Source: Hyphodiscus hymeniophilus (Eukaryota; Ascomycota; Leotiomycetes; Helotiales; Hyphodiscaceae). Taken from it: DNA of 64,000 nt. The stretch spans positions 868,001 through 932,000 of the forward strand of contig VNKQ01000004.1 in the NCBI GenBank assembly GCA_016508695.1, written 5' to 3'. How positions within the stretch are numbered: the stretch's first letter is position 1; every line of letters begins with the position of its first letter. The translations under genes and the position numbers were made by a program. Under the pieces are notes generated by a model, which was not told the DNA's origin, did no database searches, and saw only the letters and a program-made list of their open reading frames with translations. Shown here piece after piece: positions 1-11,075 of the stretch.

Positions 1-676
1 GTCTATCCGACGATCTTCTTCTAGGGACTATGGAAAGAATTCCTCGTACGCAGCCGCATATTCTGCTCTAGAGAAGCATGTAATAGGAAACCAAACGGTG
101 TTGAGTAGTCGTCCTTTAAAAACAGATGAAGTTGTGAAGTCGACCCCACCGACAGGGTTGATGTATAGAATACATGTCTGTCTTTGCCTACTTTGAAATC
201 TCATATCGTCTCGATGCGCTTGCCATCCAGATAAAGTGCCGAACGCCCCAAGACATGAAGAGAATGCTGTATGTCCACTTCACAGCAGCAAAAATGCTCC
301 GTTCGCGTGTAGTGGGGAAGCCACGCAAAAGCCGCTGCCGAATCGCACATCGCGGCAACCCCTCGTCCCACTTTAAAAAGCTCGAGTTCCAAACTACCCC
401 TCAACAGCATCGATAAATCGTTACAAAAGGCTCACGAAAGAACCCAGCATCACAGAAGCCACTCCTCGTCTGTGGAAATAATTTCGAGAATTAGTAGAAG
501 CAATTGCTAGAGATAGCAAAGAAAGAAAGGGAAAGCAGAGACAGAAAGGACCGTCTTAGAAGAGAGGCAAAGAAGACTGAGTTTCGGCAGGTCTGGCGTC
601 GATAGGATAAGGAACAGGGTATTTTTGGGGGCAGAAAGTGCTGGATATCTACGAAGAAGAACACCACACAGCAGGG
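1..676. other. Intergenic, no gene recognised
   Basis: Only short open frames occur here, on both strands, and none resembles a known protein or has a convincing start. The right end is the 5' flank of the UPF0303 gene. Confidence 0.5.
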
Positions 677-1273
677 ATGAGTGAAAACTTCACAGCAGAG
701 AGACCTATACAGTCTGCGCCTCGAGACGTACGTTCTTCTTTCAACCAATTCTGCTTCCCTGCTCTTTACTATACTACATCGGCATTTTCTAACGATCGAG
801 TCCAACAGCTCGAGTCAATCTCCCGCATAGACTCCTCACTGGTATTCAAACACTTCACCACGGAAGATGCCTGGCTCCTAGGCACCGCGCTACGAAACCG
901 CCTCCTCCCCATCCCCCTACCCGTCGTGATAAACATCTCGCTCGCGAACCAGAACCAGACGCTCTTCCACACCTGCACCCACTCCGGCGTCATGCCCGAC
1001 AACGATTCCTGGGTTGCGCGGAAGCGGAAAACGGTGCTCAGGTGGGGATGCAGTACGTGGTATATGCATTGCAAGTTTGGGGGCGATGAGGTTGCGTTCA
1101 GGGAGAAGTACGGGTTGGGGAACAGCGCGAGTGAATATGCGATCCATGGGGGTGGGGTGCCGATCAGAGTCACCGGGGTCGAAGGGGTCGTTGCTGTGGT
1201 TGTTGTCAGCGGGTTGAAGCAGGATGAGGATCATGGGGTTGTGGTGGAGGTTATCAAGGAGTTGGTAAATTGA
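677..1273 (+). CDS. UPF0303 / DUF336 family protein (yeast YBR137W-like)
   Basis: This encodes about 171 residues of the UPF0303 (DUF336, HbpS/GlcG-like fold) family, whose budding-yeast member is YBR137W, a cytosolic protein linked to the Get/TRC tail-anchored protein pathway. Family landmarks visible in order are FTTEDAWLLG near the N-terminus, DNDSWVARKRKTVLRWG in the middle, EYAIHGGGVPI and VSGLKQDEDH near the C-terminus. The first good ATG is at 677; the frame stays open upstream to 638 but without an ATG. A likely intron is 728-808 (GTACGT donor, TTCTAAC branch, CAG acceptor). It is 81 nt, so the frame stays open if it is retained, and removing it brings the N-terminus to family length. 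The last exon ends at 1273. The neighbouring zinc-finger gene is convergent. Confidence 0.82.
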   Translation: MSENFTAERPIQSAPRDVRSSFNQFCFPALYYTTSAFSNDRVQQLESISRIDSSLVFKHFTTEDAWLLGTALRNRLLPIPLPVVINISLANQNQTLFHTCTHSGVMPDNDSWVARKRKTVLRWGCSTWYMHCKFGGDEVAFREKYGLGNSASEYAIHGGGVPIRVTGVEGVVAVVVVSGLKQDEDHGVVVEVIKELVN

Positions 1274-1289
1274 AACGATGACCAGTACG

Positions 1290-1305
1290 ATATATATATA
1301 TATAT
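1290..1305. repeat. (AT)8 microsatellite
   Basis: A perfect AT dinucleotide run lies 17 bases after the stop codon of the UPF0303 gene, in its probable 3' UTR. Confidence 0.9.
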
Positions 1306-2068
1306 TGATCGATTCTGCATAGCCTGGATATGGATCCTTGCGGGATAGTGGATGTGGAACGCAGGTATACAACGTGTAGGCATATACATGGCTTTTCAGT
1401 TATGTCTGGTTCCCCCTCCCTGTTCACGAGACGCGAATGCATCATCAGTTCGTGCTGAGTTGTCTCACTCAAGTTGTAAAAAGCCTGTCTGTATGACCTT
1501 TGACACCACGAGTGCTGGTTTGTCAAACTCGCAATTGCCAGACTATTATATCATGGCTGAGGAAGCAGAAGCGAGAGCATAGTTCGAGAAGGCATTGAAG
1601 AAGGACTAGACAATCTTGCTCGCACTGCTTCATCTTGCTCGAAGTGGAAATATGGCGAAGCGCGATGGCGAGTACCTACTAATTTTTAGGTCTTGTGCTA
1701 TTTCCAACTGAGGCCTATCCCTGGATGAGTCGATGACATTTTAATTGAACATCCAGGCTGATAGAAAACAGATTCTCTGCCTCAAACATAGCCAAATCCG
1801 TAGGGTGTGCAACGGCTAGCTATGCATACCAGTGCGTATTCTCCGCATCGGCTGCCGTCTTCAATGAAGCTCTTTCTGGTGTGCTCGATGTCTGTCCTAA
1901 CCTTGATACTACGTAGCAATGTCGAGAGCTGCCCTTGCGATCTGCACTCTTTATCTTTTGATACAGCACTGCGACGCATGAATATGATCTTTATATGTTC
2001 GAAAGACATGACCAGATCTGAACTACGTAGAATATAGGTATTGCTCAGAAAGTTGAACTTCAGAAACT
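1306..2068. other. Intergenic between convergent genes
   Basis: Shared downstream region of the UPF0303 gene and the zinc-finger gene. Small open frames on both strands lack coding character; I see no gene. Confidence 0.5.
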
Positions 2069-5000
2069 CTAGTCGATCAAATATCCGGATTGCTCATAAT
2101 AGCGATCAAGTCTGTGCAATTTCTTGCTCAAACTTTGGATGTTACCGGACTTCTGCTCTATAGAACTGTTGAGAATGAGCAGCAGAACAGAATCTTCCAT
2201 CTCCACTGAGCCATATGAGGTCTCTGGGAAGTTAGGCTTTTGATCACAAAAAGTCTCTAGCGTGCAGTCACAGACTCTTTGTCCGTGATTGCCGCTCGTT
2301 CGGTCCCGCGCCACGGTCAGCCGCTTCGTCGAATAAAGCTTTGAACGGGGCATTTGATATTGTTTTGCTTTGATCCGCTGGTCTCTCATATTCCTCAATC
2401 TCAAATATCTTCTTCAGATATCCGCTGCAACGCATTCTTCCACTTCCCAATACTTCTTGTAGTGAAGTGATATCATTGCAGTACTCTGATGTATTTTCCT
2501 TGATAATAATGGAGTGGTCTGCGGCCAGTGGATCGTATGCTCCACAACTGGCGATGAATAGATTAACTGCTAGATGTAGATACTCCTTTGATGCGGAATT
2601 GGCCGAATTTAAAAAGGAAGTGAAAGAAGGGCTGACCATGATGCCAACAAACCTACTTGTATAATCTTCGATTTCTGAAATACAGCTTAGCTTCTGTAAT
2701 GCCTTTCTGACGAATGCCTGAATATAGAAGCTGTAGCATGTCGAAATAAACCAGTCGATCTTGTATTTGCCTCTCAAGTTTTCTTTCTTGAAGAAGACCC
2801 TGGATAGTTCATCCAAGTACAGAGCCAAACTTAACTCCAGATCTGCAAGACATTGAACCTTGCATATATGATTGTCACATGCTAGGTGCGCCGTTCTTCC
2901 AAGGTGGCCAAGGTTCTTGATGCGGAGGGCTTCCAAGCAGCTGCGGAAGCATATGAGCGATTGCGCAATGAGCTGGTCCTGAGGGGAAAGGTCAGTACGT
3001 CCTAGCCAAACGAAGGCAAGACTTAAAAGGCCACTCGAGATGGTGGCTTTGATGCTGAAATTCACCATACATAGTACACTTACTTTTTCGAACTTAGCTT
3101 GATAGATGGCTGATGCTTGTAAAACATTGACCAGACTTATGAGTCCATCATCGAGAAGCGCGAAATTCGACGGATTATCGTGGAACTCCCAGGCGATAGC
3201 CAGAACACATTCGTTTAAGGGAATTAGTGCAGGTGAGGATGCTTCCAGTGATCTTAGATGTGAGTAGACAGAGACTGGGAGCCCTACAGGCAAGAACTGG
3301 TCGTTCAATAATGAGCGAGACCGCCTGGACGTGAACACAACAACTCCTGGTCCTTGATTTTGAGGCTCATCAGCAGTCGCAGCGAGGCTCTCAAGCTCCT
3401 GTTCACGCCTTGCAAGGCTTTGTTGTAGACAGCCATTCGCAGTCTCGTGGCCTTCGTGGTTACGATCAGTCAATTCCCAAGGATCTGGCTTCACGATGCC
3501 TGGATGTGAGCATAGCTTCACAGGAGCCACTTGTGTTTTGAGGTCACCGCGTTTACATCCAACTGGCTCCCAATTGGATCTCGACCAAGGATTGCCTTTG
3601 GGGCACAACCCACAAGGCGACTCGGTGTTGCACTATCTAATGTTAGTGTTCATCTGACAACGGGTTATGGGCCACAAACGCTTTTCCTTAGAAATTTACA
3701 CCTCCAGCACGCACCAATTGCCTTGACCGCCTTCATGGTTGCTTTCGTGAGACTATCCAGAGCTCCACGACGACCCGAGGCTGCTGAGGCTGTTGAGGCT
3801 GCTGAGGCACCCGAAGCGTTTGAAGCCTGACTTCCGGAGTAAGCAGACTTTAAATCAAAGACAATTTCTTGGAATCCTGAGCTCGCTCCATTGCTGTGAA
3901 TACTAGATCGTCTTCTGAAAAGACCCCTGAGCCTACTACTCCTATGATCGCTCTGTAAACTGCTAGCAGAACCCGATCGACTTGCAGATTGTTGTGGCGC
4001 AGTGCTCTCTACATTGGGCTTGAAGTTCCCCTGATTTTGGGCAAAGACAGATAGCCTAGATGAGGAACCATGATATATTTGGCTTGTGGCATTGCCGCCT
4101 ACAGGTGATTTACCCAGGCCGTTCCTAGCAAAGCTGGCTCTGTCGGTTCGAACTTGCCGTTGGGACATCGATCCTATTGCTTCTACAGTCTCTGATGGGA
4201 CTTCTTCGTTGGCATGCATTCTCTGAACATGCTGTCGAAGATTATTTAAACGGCTGAATCGTCGGGTGCAAAAGCAAATAAAAGGGCGTTCGCGGGTATG
4301 CATCCGGACATGCCTAGTAAATGTTCACTCTTCGTAAAACTGCGCATGCAAGGCGGGTAATCAGTGCAATGAAAACTTTCAGGCCGTGAGGACTGCACAT
4401 CTTTATCCGGATCATCTGTGTCGGAAGGAAACAGGTCTTTGGAAAGTATGTCTGGGAAGGGTAGAATACTGCTCGCGTACACACTGCCAGAAGATAGCGG
4501 GAAAGGCCCTTGGCGAGAAGGGCTTTGATGACCGAGTATCTTCAATTCGTTGAACATGTCAGATCCATTGAAACTTTCTTGTATAGAGTAGTCTGGATTC
4601 ATATGGGATTGAGGGTGACTCCTAGCTGACTGCTCTGCAGGTAATCCTTGGTCTTGAAGTTCGCTGCCCTCGTTCCATGATGCATCAGAGTGAGTTTGAG
4701 TCAAGGAATAGTTTCTTGAAGAGTTCAGAGTTTGAGGGTCTGCATCAGCCGGAGATATCGCAGCGCCAGTGAGAAAGTCATTATGTTTAGGACCGAGCAT
4801 GTTCGGACTCGTTAGACCCGAAGCATCTGGACTTGACCAATCTAGTATCATTGGTGGTGAGTCCACAGATGTCCCTCGTGTGTTGGAGTCGCCAGCGGGC
4901 GGGGTGGCTGGAACGAGTGCTTTTGCTTCTGCATCGAAAGGATCTTCAAGCTGAGATGGCAAATCACCGAAGCCGTTCTGTAAATGTTCTAGGTCGAGGA

Positions 5001-5317
5001 AATCAAAAGTATTACTACCGAGATCCATTTGCGTATCTGGGGGAGCAGGATGACTGATCCGAGCAACACGACTTCCGAGAGAATACTCGTATTCTAAGTC
5101 CAATCTTGTGCGAGTGACGACAAAGTGCTTCGCAGTTGATATTCAGGATTTTCCCACAAAACTTCACTCCTCAAACAGTCATTCTTAAATAAAAGAAGCT
5201 GCGAGTAGAGGTGAAGATTGGTTTCATCATTCATATCTGTCTAACGTTAATAAATTAGTGTAGCATCAATAGACCTCGAGACTTACCAACCCCTTGGGAC
5301 TGATACAGTGAAGCCAT
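2069..5317 (-). CDS. C2H2 plus Zn2Cys6 zinc-finger transcription factor, broken by two single-base frameshifts
   Basis: A nuclear DNA-binding regulator of roughly 1030 residues if the frame were continuous. The start is ATG at 5317; a 31-nt first exon is followed by intron 5237-5286 (GTAAGT, GACAG). Then come an acidic, Ser/Pro-rich N-terminal half, two adjacent C2H2 fingers (C-x5-C-x12-H-x3-H, then a second ending LRQHVQRMH) and a low-complexity linker. A Zn2Cys6-type cluster (CWRCKFLRKSC...CGLC) spans intron 3633-3679. A long, mostly helical C-terminal half follows, with a weaker proposed intron 2257-2314 (GTGGCG donor). If that intron is not used, the protein stops at 2268. Two breaks are visible. 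Near 5095 the frame running through QDWT must slip one base to continue into LEYEYSLG. Near 4314 the first finger switches frame between its SEHLL and RHVRMH parts. Each looks like one lost base. Whether this is a young pseudogene or assembly error cannot be told from sequence alone. Confidence 0.75.
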
Positions 5318-6406
5318 CTTGAGATACTGGTACAATGGTAACTTCTCCACAAGATACTCTACCCTTCAAAAGCTGAACGATTCAGAGCTGTAGCAATCCT
5401 TAAAAGTTCCAAGTTGGCAAGCAACTGAGGCTTCACAAGGAATAAGCTCCCCAATCATAATACAGGATCCAACCAATCCAATATTTTGAAGATTATGAGC
5501 ATTTGAGACCCTATGAAGCAATGTGCGAAGTATACCAAGTCGTTGAAGCCGCTCAATCGTCGACCAGCCTTGGTAGCTCGGGACTTGTCCAAACAATGGT
5601 TGGCGTGCTGATAAGACAAAACAACACAGGAAGTTCGGCAATCACGTTGACTGCCTCTGCATGAGCGAGTACATTTCGAATCGGTTTTTGGTGATGATAA
5701 GATCCCCTGTCGTCCTTCAACTTTTCAGAAGCTGGAGTCACGAGGACGAGGGGCACAGGCGGTCTGCTCTTTTGGGCGAATAGGATAACTGCACTCTTAA
5801 ATCTGCTAACACAAATCCTGATGGGAAACAGTACACAACTTCTCGCTAATTGAAGTCCCTATATAATAAAGACACTCTAGGCTAAACCAATACAAGAGAC
5901 CGACTAGACCGACATCGAAAGCGGACCGCCAGCCCAGGACCGCCAACAACATTCGACCAATCTTGTGTATCTAGAGCAGCAGTATGTCGAGCCTACGAGA
6001 GCACCCAGACCGACCCCTACAATCGACAATTGACAAGACCCCCTTAAGTCCGCCTTCTATCCCCACGAGACCGACATCTACGTGAAGCCCGTTTTGGGTA
6101 TGACCACCAAACCCAGGGCCGCGAAAGCCAATTCAGGACCGCTCGCGATGGGAGGGTACAAAAAGACGGTGTTGCTGCTGTATGTCGCCGCAATACTTTG
6201 CGATACCAGGAAGTTGCTTGATTTGTTCTGAGGCAGCTCATTGATTTACAAATCTCCCCAGATGCAACACATGGACAAGCAATCACCCAAGAATCCCCGC
6301 TCCACGCGCGTGGGGAAAACCTGTAGTTGTCCTGATTTCCTCCCTTCGTCTGGGTACAAAGCGCCGTTATTCGAGCAAGAGTTGAACGCTTGTTCACGAT
6401 GCTCCC
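5318..6406. other. 5' flank of the zinc-finger gene; possible first exon of the next ORF
   Basis: No recognisable gene. An ATG at 5984 (+) opens a 33-codon Pro/Arg-rich frame. It could be joined to the coding frame at 6412 by a roughly 330-nt intron (GTGAAG at 6082, acceptor at 6410-6411), but that intron would be far longer than most here. Confidence 0.35.
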
Positions 6407-7003
6407 TTGAGCTCAAAGTACCAATCCTTGGTCCGAAGAAAGCGGTTCTATCCAGACGACGTCCGCTTCCTGCGACGAAAGCTGGGAAGTTCGACGAACG
6501 TGTGCGGGACTTACGAAGACTTCTCGGTGAGCTTCTCTGCCAACCTCAATCAACGCAGCGCTAACCGCTCTATCGTAGAAGCCGACTATCGACTCCTCAA
6601 CGGACGGTCCCCGTCTAGAAAGACTTCCCTTCCCCCCGAAATCTCCTTCATCGAGGACGACTCCCATCTCGACATTACCCTCAGCTACGAGAGCACATCC
6701 GGCGTCGATACGTATTCCGACTTCGACTCGGTCCGTTCCGACGAAGATCTCGGTTGTGCATATCTGCCCAGTCGAGGTCTCGGCACTCAGGCGACTAACC
6801 TTCGTGGCATCGGACAATGGATGGACGGAGTTGGGAGTGTTTCTAGCAGGCCGTGCCAAGCTCCATGTGTCGTTGCAGATCAGGATCTCGACCTCGCTCA
6901 AGTCTATGCTTCGGCTGCTCGGAGCCCCTTCGAGCGGTATTTGCGGACTCGAAGGGAGGAGGAGGGACAGTTGAACTATCAGATGTATCTACTGCTACCA
7001 TAA
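6407..7003 (+). CDS. Uncharacterised protein, 5' end unresolved
   Basis: I do not recognise this protein. The frame is open from 6386 to the stop at 7003, about 200 codons, and third positions are strongly G/C-biased throughout, which argues for real coding. It starts basic (VRRKRFYPDDVRFLRRK), has an acidic Ser/Asp-rich centre and ends with an RTRREEEGQ segment; no transmembrane segment or known domain is seen. There is no ATG at the 5' end, so an upstream exon is needed. One possibility is an exon starting at ATG 5984. A splice-like GTGAGC...CTAAC...TAG at 6527-6578 lies inside, but removing it connects to a frame with poorer coding character. Confidence 0.4.
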   Translation: MSSKYQSLVRRKRFYPDDVRFLRRKLGSSTNVCGTYEDFSVSFSANLNQRSANRSIVEADYRLLNGRSPSRKTSLPPEISFIEDDSHLDITLSYESTSGVDTYSDFDSVRSDEDLGCAYLPSRGLGTQATNLRGIGQWMDGVGSVSSRPCQAPCVVADQDLDLAQVYASAARSPFERYLRTRREEEGQLNYQMYLLLP

Positions 7004-7487
7004 CAATGTAAACATTTGTATGATGTACAACACGGCTCGATGTCGTGTGGCCTTTCTTCAAGTTGTTAACTAACCTTCCCAAAAGACTCGGATTCGCTCT
7101 CTTCTATCGTGTTTGCGCCGCCGAGATACAGAATCATACTGTCCTAGCACAAATGTATGTTACAGTATCGAACGAAAATAGTCACATTCTATCGTAGATG
7201 CTGTACTTGAGAAGTGAAGCTCAAAACTCGTGGACATTTATTTAAGCTGTAGAAGTCAATCTTTTCACAGCTTGATTTTCACTTCAGAAAAGGTAGAACT
7301 GCCAGGCGCGTACACTCTTATCACACATAACAGGAGGACCAAAGTGGTTTCTCAAATTGGTATCATTGAGGTAGCTTCTAGAGCTCTATAGCATTGCTAC
7401 GTAACCATCGCGAAAGCAAATCCAACCTTCCCAATCCCTTATGATACACCCATCCATGATGCTCCATGACCGATCGTAACGAGTCGT
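7004..7487. other. Intergenic between convergent genes
   Basis: Downstream flanks of the 6.4 kb ORF and of grg1. Nothing coding is recognised. Confidence 0.5.
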
Positions 7488-7894
7488 TTAGTGCTTGGCA
7501 GCCTCCTTGTGGACATCGGCCTTGGTCTATTCAATTGTCAACTTGCATTCTAATATAACGCATAAGGTGGTAGCATACCTCGTGCTTGTGTTGGTCGAAC
7601 TTGTCACCAATGGCATCACCAGCGGCGTGGGCACGGGTGTTGAGGGAAGCATCACCATCCTTGGCGACCTCTAAAGATGTGTTAGTTGATGAGTGAGACA
7701 AGGAGGTGAGGGGGAAGAGAACGTACGCTTGTTGGTCTCCTTGGAGGCTTGGGATCCAGCTCCTTGGACGGTCTCAGCGACGTAGTTTGCGGCTTGCCTG
7801 ATGAGAGTTAGAATCGTTGGGAGAGCGAGGGGGGACCAAGATGCATGCGATGATGCACACTGAGGCTGGAGGACGCTTACTTGATGGACTCCAT
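7488..7894 (-). CDS. grg1: Glucose-repressible / clock-controlled protein Grg1 (CCG-1 family)
   Basis: A 71-residue protein in four short exons: 7881-7894, 7727-7797, 7579-7670 and 7488-7526, with canonical GT-AG introns of 83, 56 and 52 nt. It starts MESIKQAANYV and ends KADVHKEAAKH, the hallmark ends of the Neurospora GRG-1/CCG-1 family, with the family's small, hydrophilic, Ala/Lys-rich composition and the same length. Family members are strongly induced on glucose depletion and are under circadian or stress control in Neurospora; the molecular function is not established. The short exons hide it from simple ORF searches. A TATA box lies about 115 bases upstream of the ATG. The exon sum (216 nt) keeps a perfect frame, so I am confident of the model. 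Confidence 0.93.
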
Positions 7895-8008
7895 TATGAA
7901 GATTGTTTATGTTTGATAGTTTTGGTTTCGTAGGAAGTGATTGATTGATTGATTGAGATTGAGTTGTGAGTTTGTTTTGTTTATGTGCTACGGGAAAGGG
8001 AAGAGGGG

Positions 8009-8015
8009 TTTTATA
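8009..8015 (-). promoter_or_regulatory. TATA box of grg1
   Basis: TATAAAA on the minus strand, 115-121 bases upstream of the grg1 ATG, followed by a CCCCT (stress-response-element-like) sequence. A GCGGGG on the minus strand at 8165-8170 matches the CreA consensus SYGGRG, which fits a glucose-repressed gene; that link is inference. Confidence 0.55.
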
Positions 8016-8998
8016 GCAGAACGGAAGGGAGACCCTCCCACACACTAGCGTTGATGCCTGTACAGACGGAAACCGAGGAACGGCAGGCGCATCCCTCATC
8101 CCTCGCATTATTCACTCCATCGCGATTCACTCTCCCATGCCTGATTGCCCCTCTGTACCCTGAGCCCCGCCGAGGGGTCGTCCTCCAAGATCTCAGCCAC
8201 AGTGAGATTGCGTCTAAGTGGTGCGATAGGCGAGTGTGATGTCATGCCCTGTCTCAATCCACGCCCTGTGGCGTCACCGAGCAGGGAAGGAGACCTCCCG
8301 CAAGCCATTTACAGCTTAAGGGTCATGCCCGAAAGGGATGCCCGCCTTACAGATGGTGCACGAGGTCTTTCTGCTTTGCTGAGAGAACAGTCGAGATTCC
8401 TGCAGAGTCCCACGCTACGCCGATCGGCCATGTGATCCTCGTCATCGGGCAAGTCGTCCGCGTCCTCCGAGCCTCCGACGTCATGCCGTCAGAATAGCCA
8501 TTTCTGTTCGAGGGGTCTTATGGTTCGGGAAAATAATGGGAGGAGGTTGGATTTACTGTAATTGGAATGCACTCCTTGTGGATAGTGAGAGTCCACGTTG
8601 CACGTACTGTACCTCCGGAAAGGCCCTTCTTCTGATACAGGGATGGCAAGTCACGAGTTTCGGCTCATGCCTCAGATGGATCCTGTCTCTTCGATCAGCT
8701 TGACGGAGAAAGTTCACAAGTATGCAGCAGCGTGGGTTGTAGCTTTGGAGTCAGAACAGACCAGTTTGACATGGACAGAGAAATAGGGTTTGAGGGATCG
8801 GGATGGCCCGTGTCTAGCCACTCTGGGGTGACTGACTATCTGGGAGCGCTGACAGCACAGGTTCACCAAGAAGAACATCCACAAAGGAACAATAGAGAGA
8901 AGTTTGCGAGAATATACACTCTAACCATCTTCCATAGCTCCAAGCGCCTGTCCCAATGCTGCTCATGCATCGAATCTCAATCCCCAGGTATCATACAA
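8016..8998. other. grg1 upstream region and MRS2 downstream region
   Basis: About 1 kb without a recognisable gene. The part nearest grg1 is its likely promoter; the part near 8999 is the 3' flank of MRS2. Confidence 0.5.
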
Positions 8999-10835
8999 TC
9001 AAGGACTCTTCTTCAGATGAGAACTTGCACGAGCACTCGCCATCTTCTGCGCGTGAGCACTAGCCATCAAAGCCAGCTCCTGATTCTTATTTACAACGTT
9101 GGCTCTCACATCCTCCAAAGCACTCATCCTCTCCTCCTTCAACCTGCGAAGTCGTTCCATCCTCTCGTGCCTACCAACATCAAGTTCCTGTTTCATGGCA
9201 CTTTCGATGCTCCTCCAATTCGGGCCTCTCCTCCCGGATTCTCCCCACATGCTGACTCGTTGTACCTTTCGTAGCTTCGTTAAGCCGTACATACAGACCA
9301 TTACTGAGAAGGTCGCACACCAGCCCGTAACGCCCCAAAATCCGAGATCTGAATCTTCGATAAAGTTCTTCAAATTCATGCCGTAGAGTGCTGCTACGAA
9401 CGCTCCAGAGCCGATCCCAAGGGTACCAATGGAGAACTTGAGGTCGAGGAGCATGAGGGAGTTACGGTTGGCGTCCAGAATAGCTTTGACGCTGCGAGAA
9501 GTTAGTAAGGCAGACAAGCAGCCAGATCGTTACCACATACATTTCTTCCGTGTTACGGATATTCGAGACGAGATTCCCAGACTCCTGAACAATCTCGTCA
9601 CAAAGCTTGTGGTACGACTCCAACAACATTTCGATCTCGGTGTGGTCGTCTTCTCCACGCACGATATCGTGGTTCTTCTCCGTCAGATACATAGCAGCCA
9701 GATCATCATCCGCTTCTAGGATTTCGTCAATAGCATCTCGAACTAACTTCGCCTTCTGCTCAAAAGTGCCCAACTTCTTGGAGTAAATGAGCAGCTGGCG
9801 GAGCTTGTCTCTGTCTATGTCTTCTTCGAGCTCCCTCAGCACGGTAACAACAGGCTCTCTCACACCTTCGAATTCCTTCTCTAGACTCGATACCACGGAG
9901 ATCAGGACAGATTCCAAGGCCCTAAACTCATATGGTAGCCCACCTGCGGCAGGAGAATTCTGTTTCTGCCGCAGTTTGTTCTCTAGATCGTATATGAATG
10001 CGGATTGATTATAGGAATCCGTAGAACCATATGCATCGAATATGAGTACGCGGTTTGCTTTTATCAAGACTCGGAGATGCAGGAGATTGATCAGAATCGA
10101 GGATGGGCGGACAAGTATATGGGGGAGGAGACTGGAGTCAATCTTTCGAAGATCGCGAGGTAATAAACCATACTATCATAGGTATTAGAATCGACATTAG
10201 AGGAGTGGCTGAGGGTGTAGTACTTTCGCAATCAGCTCAGTTTTCTTGAACTCCCCACTGGCCAACACCACATTCCCATTCTCATCCAATTCCGTACATC
10301 GGACTTTGGAAAGCTGTGCTGCTGCTTTTGCAGATACATGTCTTCCAAGACTGAACATAGAGTCCCCACCGTCATCTCGGTAGGAGGAGTCTGGAAGGTC
10401 GTCCGGTTGCAGAACTGGTCCTTTCTTCTTGCGAGTCCATACTTTCTCCCGCCAGTTGTGCCACCCCGTAGATGCTGCCCTATGTGTCGAGAGATAGTTC
10501 TCGTACGATGGTCTCTTTGCTCGCAGTTGAGATCGGCGTTGAGGAGACTTGGACTGCAAGGACTTATGTGCTGCCCGAGGCCAGAGGAAATCGAGATTCA
10601 CGAGGCCCGCTTCAACAGTCGCGAATCGCGGAGCAGTCGTGGATAGACATCTCCCAAAAGGCTTCGGGTGAGCTTGCGGGGTCTGAGATCGTTGTGCAGG
10701 ACCGCGAGGGGCTGCGTGGTCGAATATGAAGCCCGATCGAGGATTGGGGCTAAAAAAGCAGATGTTTTCTGATTGCGATTTTAGAAATCTGAGTAAGGTT
10801 GATGATGGCACAGGCACATGCAGAGCGGGCCGCAT
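8999..10835 (-). CDS. mrs2: Mitochondrial inner-membrane magnesium channel Mrs2/Lpe10 (CorA superfamily)
   Basis: A 578-residue CorA-type Mg2+ channel of the mitochondrial inner membrane, which supplies matrix Mg2+ and supports group II intron splicing in yeast. Three exons (10224-10835, 9541-10172, 8999-9491) are joined across 51- and 49-nt introns with perfect frame. The first ~85 residues are Arg/Ser-rich without acidic residues until late, like a presequence. Next come the Mrs2 signature around LIFDAYGSTD, long helices with an acidic stretch (EADDDLAAMYL), then the first membrane helix ending in the invariant GMN motif at about residues 452-454. An acidic loop (NFIEDSDLG) and a second helix near 470-487 follow. 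The tail is basic and coiled-coil-like. The start is the first ATG of the presequence. Confidence 0.93.
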
Positions 10836-11075
10836 ATCAGCTGGAGGTGCTATGGCGATTATAGAGCGAGAGCTGCCACAGCTGCTTAGAGAGTTGAATT
10901 TTGAGATATTTTCGAGCTTGGATGTTGATCTTGAGGCTGATCACATGACGGAAATGTCTCACCCGAATGAAGAAAACATTGTTGTTGTCATGCTGTCTTG
11001 CTAGCTGCTCGTATGATTGTCTTTATGTAGGTAGGCTCTGCTGCTATCTTTTCTGCTATTTATCTTCTTTCGTAC

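Noticed and set aside
6527..6578. Splice-like segment GTGAGC...CTAAC...TAG in the 6.4-7.0 kb ORF
   Set aside because: The frame is open and G/C-biased at third positions right through it, while splicing would join a frame with weaker coding character; kept only as an alternative.
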